Source: Kappaphycus alvarezii (taxonomy: Eukaryota; Rhodophyta; Florideophyceae; Gigartinales; Solieriaceae). Taken from it: DNA of 64,000 nt. The DNA lies in contig NADL03000039.1 of assembly GCA_002205965.3 (NCBI GenBank), positions 248,001 through 312,000 on the forward strand. Reading direction: 5' to 3'. The notes below the pieces were generated by a model, which was given only the letters and a program-made list of their open reading frames with translations, was not told where the DNA came from and made no database searches. Of this stretch, positions 9,370 through 21,449 are shown piece by piece (position 1 is the first letter of the stretch; the number at the start of each line of letters is the position of its first letter). Made by a program: the position numbers and the translations under genes.

Positions 9370-9740
9370 GTCTCCTTGCCAAGGTGAGCATGGTAAAGGG
9401 GCTTGGATGACTATCGCGCCAGGAAGAGGAGGCGAGCACAGGTCAAGGGATTTATGATGGGTACCTCATAATAGTCTGTACCCCGTTCTCTCGGAGTTCC
9501 TTGACACACGAGTGAACTGCATGGCTGAGTTGTGGGGACTCGAGGATATGGTGCTGGGCCTCTTTGGAGCGGTCTGCGGCCGAAACCGTGTTTGCGAGCT
9601 ATACCGCCACCCGTGGGTGGCTCCGTTGGAACAGCGAAGCGATTAGTCACCGTATTGATCAATGAGTGTCTTGCATTACCTTTTGTAGCATTTTGAAGCG
9701 GGATCAAACAGTGGTAACTTGCAATAGAACATCAACTACG
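9370..9740 (-). mobile_element. LINE family E fragment
   Basis: On the minus strand a zinc-knuckle-like remnant (ASKCY ... IDQYGD) is followed by RERGTDYYEVPIINPLT and CARLLFLAR. This parallels GGRDCYDVTVIHPLT and SAHLPSLA at 56560-56630 (+). The text PLYHAHLGKE continues the match (ALNHTRLGKD in the other copy). This is the CCHC to endonuclease region of a LINE polyprotein, with the frame broken in several places. It differs enough from family A to be treated as a separate family. Confidence 0.6.
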
Positions 9741-10219
9741 TCTCCAAAAACGCTTAGGGATGTAGGTACCCAAGCCTAAAGTCGGTTGGCATGATATCAC
9801 ATCCTTTCAGAAATCCACTGAAAACGAGGCTCGGAGTGCTTCGGTACTCTCATCTCCCTTTCAAATGTAATCAAATGCCTTTTACTCCACTGAAAGAGCG
9901 AGTTATTCCTGCTCAAACTGATGGACTGAGTTGATAGCCGTGAAGTGGACAACCTTCTCGGGTGCCTTCCTCTCTTCGCGCGCCGGAACTGCGGATTTTT
10001 AACATTGGAGAGCAGTGTGATATGGAATAATAAGGTACCCGCAAAAAATCTCACAGGCGGACTTAATTTGGATAGGGGGGATTTCAGGTGTTTTTAATCC
10101 ATGCAAAATGAGGTAAGCCGTTCCCTGAGCTTAAGAGTGACTCCTGGCTATTCAATGTAATAATATCTTCCCTCTAATCAATCTTGTCCACAAAATTTAC
10201 TTGAACGCATTTTATGGCA

Positions 10220-10560
10220 TTTGGTATGTTTAGTTGAGATTTGACGTTAGCAAAAAAGTCTACACAGGCTGAAAAAACTGTTCTTTAAAGGGAAGATCAA
10301 GTAAATAGGGATACAGCTTCAAGAGTACAACCAAGTAGTCCAGACGTTGAGTGTAAACTTCTGCTTTAAGAATTATTTCTTTGACAATAGTCCCTGTGCG
10401 TAAATAGTAGATCCTTCCCCTTCTGTCCCAACTTGTAGCCCGATGGCTTTTCGTCCTTATTACTCCCTTCTTGCTGTCATAAAAATACTTCAGTAACACT
10501 TTCGTCGATTGCAACACCTCCATTTTGGGATAACTGGTTCTGGAAATATTATCCTTCGCC
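10220..10560 (-). repeat. Family X repeat, copy 2 (100-codon open frame)
   Basis: Same family as 8310-8640. The minus frame 10562-10260 is open for 100 codons (STKVLLKYFYDSKKG, RRGRIYYLRTGTIVKEII). It is basic and rich in Leu, Ile and Tyr, and lacks a recognised domain. The open frame and the peptide-level similarity of three copies suggest a former protein-coding gene or transposon ORF. Confidence 0.5.
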
Positions 10561-10569
10561 AATTTATAT

Positions 10570-13500
10570 CTATAACATTGTTTGGAAGCGTGAAAGGAAT
10601 AATCGGGTTCATGGCACCCGTGAGTAGCACGACTGAAAGGAATATATTGGCAGCAGTTAGGGTAGTGGAGCGAACCGCGATGCTAAATATCGGTTTTAGT
10701 TGGTCAAAGAGCTCACTCGGTAGTCTAAATACCACCAAATTATAAGCTTCCCACAGTTCTGCTCGTCAAAAACATAGCACAAATGCAACGTAGGTATCGA
10801 GTTATGTATCCCCTTTGAAAGTGGAATGAGGTGGAACCACACATAAGATTTGATTGATCCGCTATGCACCGAAGCAGGTCCACAGTAGGTGAGTAGCTGC
10901 ATTGGTATTCTGCAGGGCTAATAGGGATCTGACAAAAGACTGAAGTGAAGCGATATGCTCAGAGAACTCTTGCTATATGAAAATGCAGGACCTGATGGGA
11001 TCGCGAAGCACTTTTGTCTCGTTTTTATAGCACTTATGGGACTTATATCTGAGAGACTGCTATTAAAATGGCGAAGGGGCGCTTGGCCACCAGAGAGCAC
11101 AAAAAATAATACCGAAATTGATAGATAAAGTACATATTACAATATTAAAGCTCTCAAACCTTTTCCCCTTCGATGTGTAAACCTAATCTGCGCACTTCCA
11201 TGGATAATAGGAACTGTCGTATCGTTCTAGTGGCTTCATGGGTTCCAATTATAAATCCATAGTCCAATTACAACAGATAAAGAGGTAGTAGAGGCCTGTG
11301 AGTCGTGTCTTCCTCATTTCTAGTTGAAGTTTGATTTCGAGCGTCATTTGTTGCAGTGGAAGGGAGAATAGAAGGGAAGGATCATATATAGTAACAAATA
11401 CGGTATTCTTGCTGGAACTCGGTCAACTTGTACATAAATGTGGACACACGAGACACTTTGCAATAGGCGCAAATTATACTACACTATAGTATCAAATGGA
11501 AGTCAGGTTGGTAAGAAAAAAAGCTGCATTAGAGGTTCGTGCCGATTCAAAATGCCTCCGCATGGCGAGAGCGTCTACAGTTCTCATTTTTCTTTTTAGA
11601 TAAACTCAGATCTTGTCATGGATGAAAAATTCCCCTAAATTAGTGTTGCTTGTGATTATTCTATAGTTGTATAATAATAAAGATGTTCCAATGAAGCTGC
11701 AAAAGTCTGTATTCGCTGTTTGACGTTCTTTGCGATGCTTTCCTAGCGCGAAGCTGATATATTGTCCTCCTTCACACAGGTAACTTTCTGTCCTACTCAT
11801 TCAAATTCCAACTGACGCGACGTTTCAACCCAAAAATATCTGGAACTTTGACCCACACTGTACTTCGAAACACACGCATTATCTTTAGCTTTATAGCCTA
11901 CCTCTACATAGAGGAAATATAATGGAAACGGAAGAGATGAAATTATGGGTTGGTTCCGATCAGATTGTTGATGTAGATATTCCACTTCACTAGAAAAACT
12001 GCGAATAGCATATTTGCAGTGTTTCTTTTGTCTGTTCTGCGCTGGTTGATGCAGAAGAAAAACTTTTAACCCATTAACCTTGGAAAGAATCCTTTTCAAA
12101 TATTTCAAGCTCCGTAATATCCGCAAAAACCATAATTATAATGAGAATGGACATTCTTTGAAGAGAAACAATAATCTAAACTGATAAAATAATTAAAAAT
12201 ACTCTAATTATATTTCAAAGTCATCATTGTGCAATTTAGAGCACAGCTTTTATCTTAATAACTAAAGCAATTATACGAAACATAATGTCTCTGTTGCGAA
12301 CTTGTACTAATATCAAAGATTCTGTAAAGTTTCTTGACTAGAATAAATCCTATATTCTGGTACGTATGGGTGATTGTAAATAGATGATACACACGCAGTA
12401 AGATAATGTGAGCTTCTGCTCTCAACAAGACTAATGAGTTTAATGTGCCTGCCTCTATTGGATAAATGTTGAAAATTGATTACCCACCATCAGTGAGCAG
12501 TGGAACTATCAATGATAAAATATGACAAAATAGATGTCGATTAACAAATGTTTTGTACAAGTTTGACCAATATTAAAATTCAAGGAGTTTTAAATTCAGT
12601 ACTGGTAGCCACTGCTCAAACAGAAGAAAAGAACATATGCATATCACCTTATTTTTGAGAAATTTTAGCTCGATATAAATTTCAAATGTAATAGATTTAT
12701 ATTCATAATATATGCAAGTGTGTCTTATTAGAGTTTAATAATTCATTTCGATTACCGTTTGCTTGGCTTGTTAGGAATATAAAAATAAGGAAAAATTGGT
12801 CTTAAAAACTCAAGACACTACCAAAAAACATTCATCATTTAAACTTTTCTCTAATACTACGGAGTATCTAGTGGCTCGTACAAGGGTTTTTTTACGAAAT
12901 AAACATGCTGGCAATAGATCGTTCTAAGAATTTATAACAAAAAGAAATATCAGAAAATCCATACGTACATCGAAAAAATATTTTAGATTGAAGAGGAGCA
13001 GGAAATTAGATCCGTAAAACATAATTAAGTACGCACCTAAGATTTTTTTGATAAATTATGATTTTTTATATGCAATTTGGTTTTAAAAAATACAGAAGAA
13101 AATCAACTGGTAAAGATTGTGAATATTTATTCAGAGCAACCTATAGCGATAGAAGGTAGTAACTGTAGTTGATGTTTTGTCTTGGAATATGATACAAAAA
13201 CGACTTCGGAAGAAAAAAATGTTTCATGGAAGTGCTGTTGTAAACTCTGACCAACATAATATCCCTAGTCGTATATTCCAATTAATTTTTCTTTCGGGTA
13301 TGGTACTGATATATAGTATAATTTATAGAGATCAGGAGCTATATATCTCATTTTATATCGCTGTATACATTTAGAGATCTTTAAGAGCCACTTTTTAAGT
13401 TTTCTCTTCGTAAATATTATCACATCATTTGTGTGGGAATATTGTAAATATAGTAGAATACCAGCTAAACAATGGATAAAGCAGTTAGACCTGTACATGA

Positions 13501-15640
13501 CAGTGTGAATGATGAATTATGAGCTGGTAAATAGCTAATAATTTAACCTAGAAATTTGAAAAGCTAAAAATAAAACAAGAAAAGTTCTGAGATAAAGATA
13601 ATTGACATCACTTACTGTATGCAGTTACTATTCAGGTAGAAAAATTCGAAATTCATCTTAACTTACCCTCAAATGGCACCATAATTGATCTTCACGTAAA
13701 TTAGCCAGAAAAATTCATATAAAATTTGTAGATTGGGTTTGAAACCCTTTTAAAAAAAATTAGAGAAAACAATATTATGCTTGCCCTGCTTCAAAAGGTA
13801 TTTATTTATTTATTATATTGGGGGTCAGAAAATGCGTAGTTCTCTCAAAATTGATCAATTGATACGAAAAATGAATACTAATGAAGTCGCATGCATTTCA
13901 ATTTCCCTGTAGAAGAGTGCACACTTGTCACTGATCAGTTGACCTGTATTTCTTGAAGTATCATTGCTTGGGACGTAAGATAATAAAATGGCGAATATGA
14001 TACTCCAAGGAGTTTTTAATTGACTTGTAAAGTTTTAGTATTTATAATCGTGTTTATTTCTGAAAGTTTTAGAATGAATGTTGTTTGAAATTGAAAGCCT
14101 GTATCTACAGTTAAATTGTCTCTACGTTTCCAGACAGCTATTAACATATCATCTGATCAAATATATATTTGACAAGTTCACTACCATCAACATTGCTTTC
14201 TCAAACATACACGCTTAGAACATTCAGGGGAATTAAACGAGCTGAGAAAAGGTGAATACAAATTATCGTCTCAGAAAAGCCTGTACTGGGGGTTTCTGCG
14301 TTACCCAAAATACATGCCGTCGATAACAAAAGCCAATAGTGCCGCTTTTGATTTTTATTCTCACTGTGGTGCAACATAATGGGATAGGCAAAAGCAAATC
14401 TGAGAACCAATCTATGAGGACTTTCTTTGACTAGTTACGCTTCAAAAAAGTAGGGAAACCCCAGAAGATTTGGATTCCTTTTGCAGAGCAAGAGGCGGAG
14501 TCCATCATGAGAGTGTAATTTTCACAGATTTGGCTTTCATGCGAATCTATTTAGTCTTTTCAAGTTGAGGAGCCATGTCTTCAATAATTTACTTTGTAGA
14601 AACTAAGATGTTGAATATTTATGTCTTTTGAGATAACTGCGATAATGAAAACCCTCAATCTTCCGTTTGATATACATTAAATCCTTTCTCTAGGCGTTCT
14701 GCTTAGCAGGCCGGGGTTTCTAACCAATTTTGGTGTCAGTAACTCGGTATATATTTGGAAGCAAAACTAATAGTCAATGAATTCCTAGCCATGTTGGAGG
14801 CCATAGCCCGATGTTTGATTAGTTTCTGCATCGCCAACAATTTTTCTATGGCCCGCTGGCATTTACACTCCATCATAAAGTCTTCCGCCATTTATCTCAT
14901 GCTACTGGATTTTCTTTACTTCCTGCGCTCCAAGTATATTTGTGAGCTCTCCTAGCTCGAAACATTTTTGGGCGTCGATGAGATATTTTGTCAAAAATAT
15001 GGGGAAATTGATCCAGCTCAATTGACCGGGGAAAACCTGTCGAAATATTTTTCTTGACTAAAACCGTAGCGGTACACAGATCAATAGAAATACGGGACCC
15101 CGTTGCCATGTGCTACACAAAAAATCATTTCTCAGACTCGTCCTCGGAAACCTTATAAGTCTGAGATATCTATAACAGTTTTGATCGTAGATTATAACAA
15201 ACTCTCACTATATTTTAGCACAATCAAAAATCTCTTTTTTATATTATGACGCCGAAGAAGATATCCTAGTATGTCTCTGGATCGAAATCCCTGTGCCTAA
15301 ACAACGACACTGGAATCCATAATAATGAAACCCAGTGGCAATCGGACAGCAACATATATGCAAAATACTATCGTACCTTCGGGTATTGTATCAGTGTTGA
15401 GATGAACTAATGTGGTTTCAAAGACATGAATCACTCAACAATAGCTGATAAATGTAGTTCTTATAATCCTGACTTGGCTTAAATCGCATAGAACTGACTC
15501 AACAGATATCTTTCGGGTGTTCATGGTCTTTTCTGTCGTCATTTAGTCAAAAATTGCTAGTTTAGGATAAAAAGCTTGGACTTCCCTCAAATAATTTCTC
15601 TATCTGTTTCTCTTATACAATAATTTTTTTTCGTGACGAG
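10570..15640. other. AT-rich block without supported genes
   Basis: Markedly AT-rich, with many short frames but none longer than about 110 codons and none with a motif. At 14755-14955 the minus strand reads as a short plausible peptide (AEDFMMECKCQRAIEKLLAM) within an otherwise broken frame, perhaps an old element. At 11606-12126 two adjacent minus frames are likewise unassigned. The block is probably very old repeat sequence drifted towards AT. Confidence 0.4.
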
Positions 15641-16146
15641 TTTTGCAATTCCCGATACTGTTTCGTTTTTCTCTATTTTTCTTTTACGAAAAATTAGTCT
15701 CTCTCTTACCAGTACTTCCTTCATTGTTTCCTAGTCATTTGATCTCCTTCGAAACTAAATATTTTTACTTCATAATAAACATTTCTAGCCGCGATTTTCC
15801 CTACAAATTATTCCTGAAAAGGCGTTTTACATAAAAGTCTACCTAAAACCAAATCTCTAAGATTTTATGGATGAACAGGCCAGAATATGTGATATTAAGG
15901 GCACTGCTTAAACCTTTGGCGGCTAACCAGTGCCAATTTGACAATATCTACCTCCTTTTCAGCCACCACGTAAGGATTTAGCCACTCTTGACCCTTCTCC
16001 AAATTTCGCCACCCTTGTACACTCACGGTCTCTCTACAATTTACCTTAGGCCCAATATTCGAAGAGGATCGACTAAAACTGACAGATCCCATTAAGGTGG
16101 ATCGATATTTACGTCGGGTTATTTCGGACAATATGAGGGCGATATA

Positions 16147-16637
16147 TTGGAAAAATTGTCGCAAGAGGTTTTCTTCTCGGAAGGGGCTGATATAGTAAAC
16201 TGGGTGACTTACGAACCATCTATTATACATCAACGTACAAGGGATGGGGGGCGGGACCCGATAAAAGAGATTTGTGATCGTATCGAATACTTTGGGGCGT
16301 GGTTGGTCCTGAGCTCGTCTGTCAGACAGAGAAAGAGTTTTAAGGCGACAAATATTACTGGAATGGTGAAGAGGAGATCTTGAAGTCTATGGATGAAGGG
16401 AGGTGTAGGTTTGAACTTAGCCAGAAGGTGGACGATGTACTGAACTTGATAGACCAGGTGGTTTCAGCCATCGGTTCGGTTGGAGGAACATTACGTGAAC
16501 TGGTTTTGTTGCAGTTAAGCGTAACAAATCATGAGCTGCTTAACGGTTTGAGTGTAGACCACATTGGTAAGCATGATTTCTTGTTGGGAGTGCTACGGTA
16601 TAATTTAGAGGGTGGAGGTTTGGAGGAGTTCTTTTAA
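16147..16637 (+). other. Two short coding-like frames, unidentified
   Basis: Frames 16147-16383 and 16380-16637 overlap by four bases. The second (VDDVLNLIDQVVSAIG, ELVLLQLSVTNHELLNG) has a regular hydrophobic spacing like a helix-rich protein. The minus strand over the same bases is also nearly open, so one of the two may be a shadow. I recognise no family. The GC content is higher than in the surroundings. Confidence 0.3.
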
Positions 16638-17703
16638 TTTATACAAATTACCTTTTCAAGAGAGGGAATGTCCAGCATCAAATAGTGCTTGTAATACTTT
16701 TCTCGAGACTCAGGTTTGAGAAAAATCTATTGTGTTCGCTTCTCTCTACCAGTTGTTATACTTAGACATTCCTGAGTTACGAGAAATGTATGCATGAGAA
16801 AATTCCACACATGAAGTATTTGCTGGATAAACAATGAACCCTGGTAAAATCAACTTGTTATGTTTAGATGAGTCCATTTCTTAAAAACGAATAGTTTAGC
16901 GATGCAACCACCGATAAAGGGGTGATGCATGATTGAAAAATGCACAAAGTAGGGCTTAAAACGGGATGAAAATAATCTGTTTTCCTTAGGTTTGCCACGA
17001 CTGAACTGCTCTGACTTCTTGTTGATTTGGACTTGAGACAGTGCTACTATTTATATATGTGCAAATAAAAATTCAAAGCTTGTATTGAAAGTACTTAGCA
17101 GCAACATTTCGTTTGATAAAATCATGAACCAATATTAACAATCAAAGAGAGTGAGGTTGTTTGGAACCAACTATTTTCAATTGAAATTTCAGAGGTATGT
17201 ACGGATTAAATTTGATGAAAGTTGAATACTTCATTCTTTCCATTTGTAGTGTTTCCTTGAACAGCACACGCGTTGAATGTGCCCGTAGGAAACAGGCGAA
17301 AAAGAATAGATTGAGGTGTATAAAGTGCGTAGATTGGGGTTCCTAGGTGGTATATTAGCTACTAAAGAAAAACCCCAGCTATATTTCTCATATGAGTTAA
17401 CGAGTAGTGAGAATCTCAGCCTTTGCGTGTTATAATTATGCCTTCCAATGCCTTTTAATTATACTGACTGATACCCAGCCAAATTGTATGATACTGTGGA
17501 TGTGCGTTAAAAATGTTCCGACAAGCGCAGAAAGAACTCCATTCCACAATAAATTAGAGAAGAAAGCCTGTGGAGAATGAAACAGATTTAATTTGAGATT
17601 CCAGAACTTGGTTTTTGTTCCCCGATCTGTATCAGCTTAAGGCAAACTTAGGCTGCTATGAAAGAAATCTAAGATACTAAGATTGGATTTCGTAGGCTAT
17701 TCA

Positions 17704-18165
17704 GTGGTAGTAGATCTTTACGAGCTGTACAGTATGACGAAGAATACTGCATAGGGTATTCAGAAAATAACTAAGAATGAAAGAGGCGTGTGGAAACCTG
17801 TCGCGCCTGCATCACTTAGAGGCTAAACGAAAAACGGGAAACGAAGTCGCGAAGCTCCTGCTAAGAGGAGGAAACAACGAGAAGCAGCGAACGAAGCAAT
17901 ATGGTGGAAGATAATCTGAAAGTCGTCACCCAAGGCGCCATAGATATCTATCCCGACATGACGAGAAGTATATCCTTTTGGTCCGAGTAATTGCATGAGT
18001 AACCATGTTTCTTGCGCTTCGCGAGTGTCCTGCCATCGCCTGTATTAACCTAATTGGCGAGATGTGGCCGCAAGCAAAGGGATATGCAACAGTAACATCG
18101 ACGTCGGTATCGAGAATGGGAAGCTCACAGGCAGCGAGAATGTATATGTCCATTTGTAACAGGGG
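17704..18165 (-). mobile_element. LINE family D fragment with the endonuclease segment
   Basis: The minus frame 18153-17926 reads MDIYILAACELP, DVDVTVAYPFACGHISP and RSARNMVTHAITRTK, matching MDIYIPAAYGLH and AVDVTVAHPSARRHISP at 61053-61150 (+). Downstream come the D-type 3' end (CTTCGTTTCCCG ... AAGATCTACTACCAC). The DVTV motif is the restriction-like endonuclease position. The copy is interrupted by small insertions and deletions and lies in the AT-rich block, so it is older than the copies at 51.6 and 61 kb. Confidence 0.75.
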
Positions 18166-18319
18166 GATCCAAATACAAAGACGGTTTAGGAACCTGGTCG
18201 AGGAGCGGATCCTAGCTTCTTTACAGAAGCGGCCGAGAAAGTGCGAAGGTTTGGAGTCATCGAGTCATGCTGTTTTCTTGTTTACAGGTTGATATAAACT
18301 AAACTTGGTCCCTGTGAAA

Positions 18320-18475
18320 TTCTAGAAGAGGACCAGTTTCGGATACAGTATCGGAATATGCAAGATATTTTACAGTATCTGAATTTGATAGTTAATTTGT
18401 TGTTTGGATGAGTGTGATAAATTAAGCTGTTTATTTTTTTATTTTTTTATGCTGGAATTAGTAGATGTCCGTACA
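18320..18475 (+). repeat. Repeat shared with 7225-7530, uninterrupted copy
   Basis: TTCTAGAAGAGGACCAG, TTTCGGATACAGTATCGG, ATGCAAGATATTTTACAG and GTGTGATAAATTAAG run on without the LINE tail that splits the other copy. It therefore represents the empty-site form of that insertion. Confidence 0.6.
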
Positions 18476-18639
18476 TTACATACCAATATTCTGGGTGATT
18501 AAAATAAAGAATTGGAAAAAATCTGTATAATAGTAGCATCAATTCCCACCCCTGGCCGACGGGTGGCAGGCATGCGTATGGCACCTAGATATCTACGTTG
18601 AAGAAATGTCTTCTACTGTATTCGAAAGTTGGCATGATC

Positions 18640-18905
18640 ACTTTAGTACATTTGATGGTACTTATTGTGTTTTTTGAGACTTTTTGGTCAGTCGAAAATT
18701 CTATAGCGGGCTGAGAAAGAGGAGTCTATGGCGTTCTTAACCACAGTAGTACCCTTGTGGAAGGCAGTGCACTCAGAAATTGATGTGGCCCAGCCTCTAT
18801 TCCTGTTACATAGAGTTCCCGCCACATAACATACGGAATAAAACATTCGACTGAAAGTCTGCAACAATCTATCTGTTACAACACTATTCAATAGAAAGAT
18901 GTTAC
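18640..18905 (-). repeat. Family X repeat, copy 3
   Basis: The left end (TTTTTTGAGACTTTTTGGTC and GCGGGCTGAGAAAG) matches the two other family X copies. The minus frame 18891-18688 (FSRMFYSVCYVAGTLCNRNR, TAFHKGTTVVKNAIDSSF) looks like real protein. The similarity to the other copies fades further in. Confidence 0.45.
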
Positions 18906-18959
18906 TTTTGTTATACTATACTCATAAAAAAGTAGTGTGGCAGAGAAAATGGATCACAT

Positions 18960-21400
18960 TTAATTAATTTAGAATCTCAATATGCTAGCGGTTTCATTTC
19001 TGCATATTTTTTCTGCCATTTTCATTTAACGTGTAGCCTCCTTTTAATATGTTTATTTACTTATGTTTTTTTAATTGCATTTTATAGGTAAAACTCAACC
19101 TTACAGTGCTTTTACAGTGTAAAAAACATAGAAGTTCTATAGCAGAGCCGAATTAGAGTTTATAAAAGTAGGGCTCATCTGGATTATTAATTGTGTCTAG
19201 TTATACACTTTTAGTCCTTCATCTCCCATTTTCAGGAAGCCAGTGCCGTCTTATCCACTTTTTCTCATCACACCGAGACTGCCCCTCTTTCTGCTTTCCG
19301 ATAGATAAGCTTTTGCAAGCTTCGCTACTGTTTGCCCTTTGTCGTTATAGTTCGAGTTTTTTGACACGTGGATTTTTTTCTTTTTGTGGTATTTTACATT
19401 TTGTGGGTTTATTTTAAACATTTTCCCATATACTGCACTTGTGAGCGGTAGTGTCGAGCACATAAGAGTAACTACGAGCTGAAGTGCCCGGTACTCTATC
19501 AAGTACGCATTTGAGGGCTTCCTATCAGTATTCCTATACAATTCCACTGCAAATAGTAGCTGTTAGCTGGGTGCACCAACTGGTTCACGGTTTCACGTAA
19601 AGCTTTAAATGGCAGACTTGGACTGGCCTTGGACTGAGAAGCGGATGCTCAGAAGTTGTATTGTTTTTTAATCGTCTAGCTTGGGCTCGGCTTGGTAGGC
19701 TTTTTCATAAGATAAGGAAACTGATGGTGGTCTGTATAGTGGACTGGTGGGGATACGCTGAACTGATTTCCAGGTCACCCCTGAGTGTACGCGTGATCAC
19801 AGCTGCTGTTGAGACACTTAAATCGCGGTTAGGGCGCCAAAATGTCGTCCAGGGACAGCTTTTCTGCAGAAATCAACTTCAATTGCTTGTATTCAACTTT
19901 AGTTTTTAGCTGAGTCCTCAACTAATTTTTTGTTGAACATGTCTTTCTTCAAATAAATAAGCCTGTGGTGTTCGATCGGACTAGAAAAGACTTGAACGTG
20001 CGGTCATGGCTGCATTCATTCTAACAGTATCTAAGCCTTATTTGGTTGGTCAGAGCCAAGTTATCAGTACCCATAATGCTATTGCCTTTGCTTCCAGATT
20101 TATGGACGATTCCGCGGAAAACAGGTGGTACACTCTTGTTTCTGAGAAACGTTTCCCGCCGACACGCAAAACTTTCAAATTCTTAGTTGAGCTTTATTTC
20201 CCCCCTAGGATAGTTTTTTAGAGTTCATGAAAAGTTTATCAAGATCCGACAGAAAATAAATTTTGCCGTGTATCTGCCGGAGTTCAGGATTTTTATCGAC
20301 ATTACCGGCATTTTTAAGTCGAAAAAGTTTTCAATACTTTGAAGGTCTCAAAACTAACATTCTGCTGATGTTTCGTATGGATAATTTATCCAATTTGAAG
20401 CTGCCACTACTGCTTGTCTCAACGTTGATGGCGCATTTTTCGGACTAATATTTTTTTTCACTGGCAGACGTTTATTTTCAAACAATCGAAATACATCTGC
20501 TCCAATGTCAATGGAGAAAATAATCTAGAAAGTAGCCGCAATTGACAGTTTCAGAATTTGATGGAGAATCGATACTTTACGTGCCATAAAGCGGGATGGG
20601 ACCCTAGAAACAAACACAGAAAAATGGGAATATAGGCAACAATGTTGATGTTCATATGATGGCGAACAACGCAAAGGAAATACACGACAATGCTTTAGAT
20701 GGTTTTGATTCGGAGAAATAGTCGGTCCACCAGATTTTGTGGACACTTAGGTGCGACTAGTAGGAGTATAATCAAATTCACTAATAAGGAGAGTCAAACT
20801 GGTGTAGGAATCACCGGAGCAAAATTCCCAGAGAACAGGTAAACGTGGAAAATCCTCGAAGAGCGGTCTTCTGAAATTACCTAAATTTATGATCAAAAAT
20901 CTACACTGACGGAAATAAACCAGTGTAATATTGCTCAGTGAGTGATGCTAAAATGCATGAAGTAGTTGTCTAAGTACTAAAGTTCAATCGATGAACTAAA
21001 AAGATGGTTTCAACAAAAGTTTCTAAGGCGAAAGAGGTACTTGTTTGAGATTAAGCCTAAATTATTAATTTTTATGTATTCACAGAACATGATTACTGAA
21101 AAGGCATTTGAGATCATTTTTAACGGAACTATACAATTATGGGATCATACCTGTACTTCTACTTGGCCTATCTCCAAGACTAGATATGGAATCAACATGG
21201 GAATGCCATGAAATGTACGCAAAATCTAAATATTGAATAGAAACTACGAATTTCGATATTGGAAGATGTTTCTATTCCAGTGATTTATCCGGATGCTGAA
21301 AATCTAATTGATTAGTCCAGTTTGGAAATGACGAAATCTTGACGAATGTTGAAGTAATGAGGTTATTTGGAAGTACTCGACTGCTTGAATTTCAAAACTT
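18960..21400. other. AT-rich spacer
   Basis: No supported gene or repeat. The frames 19193-19417, 19661-19909 and 20006-20221 lack motifs and start codons of good quality. Part of the right side may belong to the 5' region of the LTR fossil that becomes recognisable at about 21450. Confidence 0.35.
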
Positions 21401-21449
21401 GAGAAGATTGAAATATTCTGAGCACAATTGAAACCCAAAAAGTTTAACG

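Noticed and set aside
9797-10054. 85-codon minus-strand ORF with a hydrophobic start
   Set aside because: The start is not an ATG and nothing else supports a gene.
14755-14955. Short plus-strand ORF in the AT-rich block
   Set aside because: The minus strand looks more coding than the plus, and neither has a motif.
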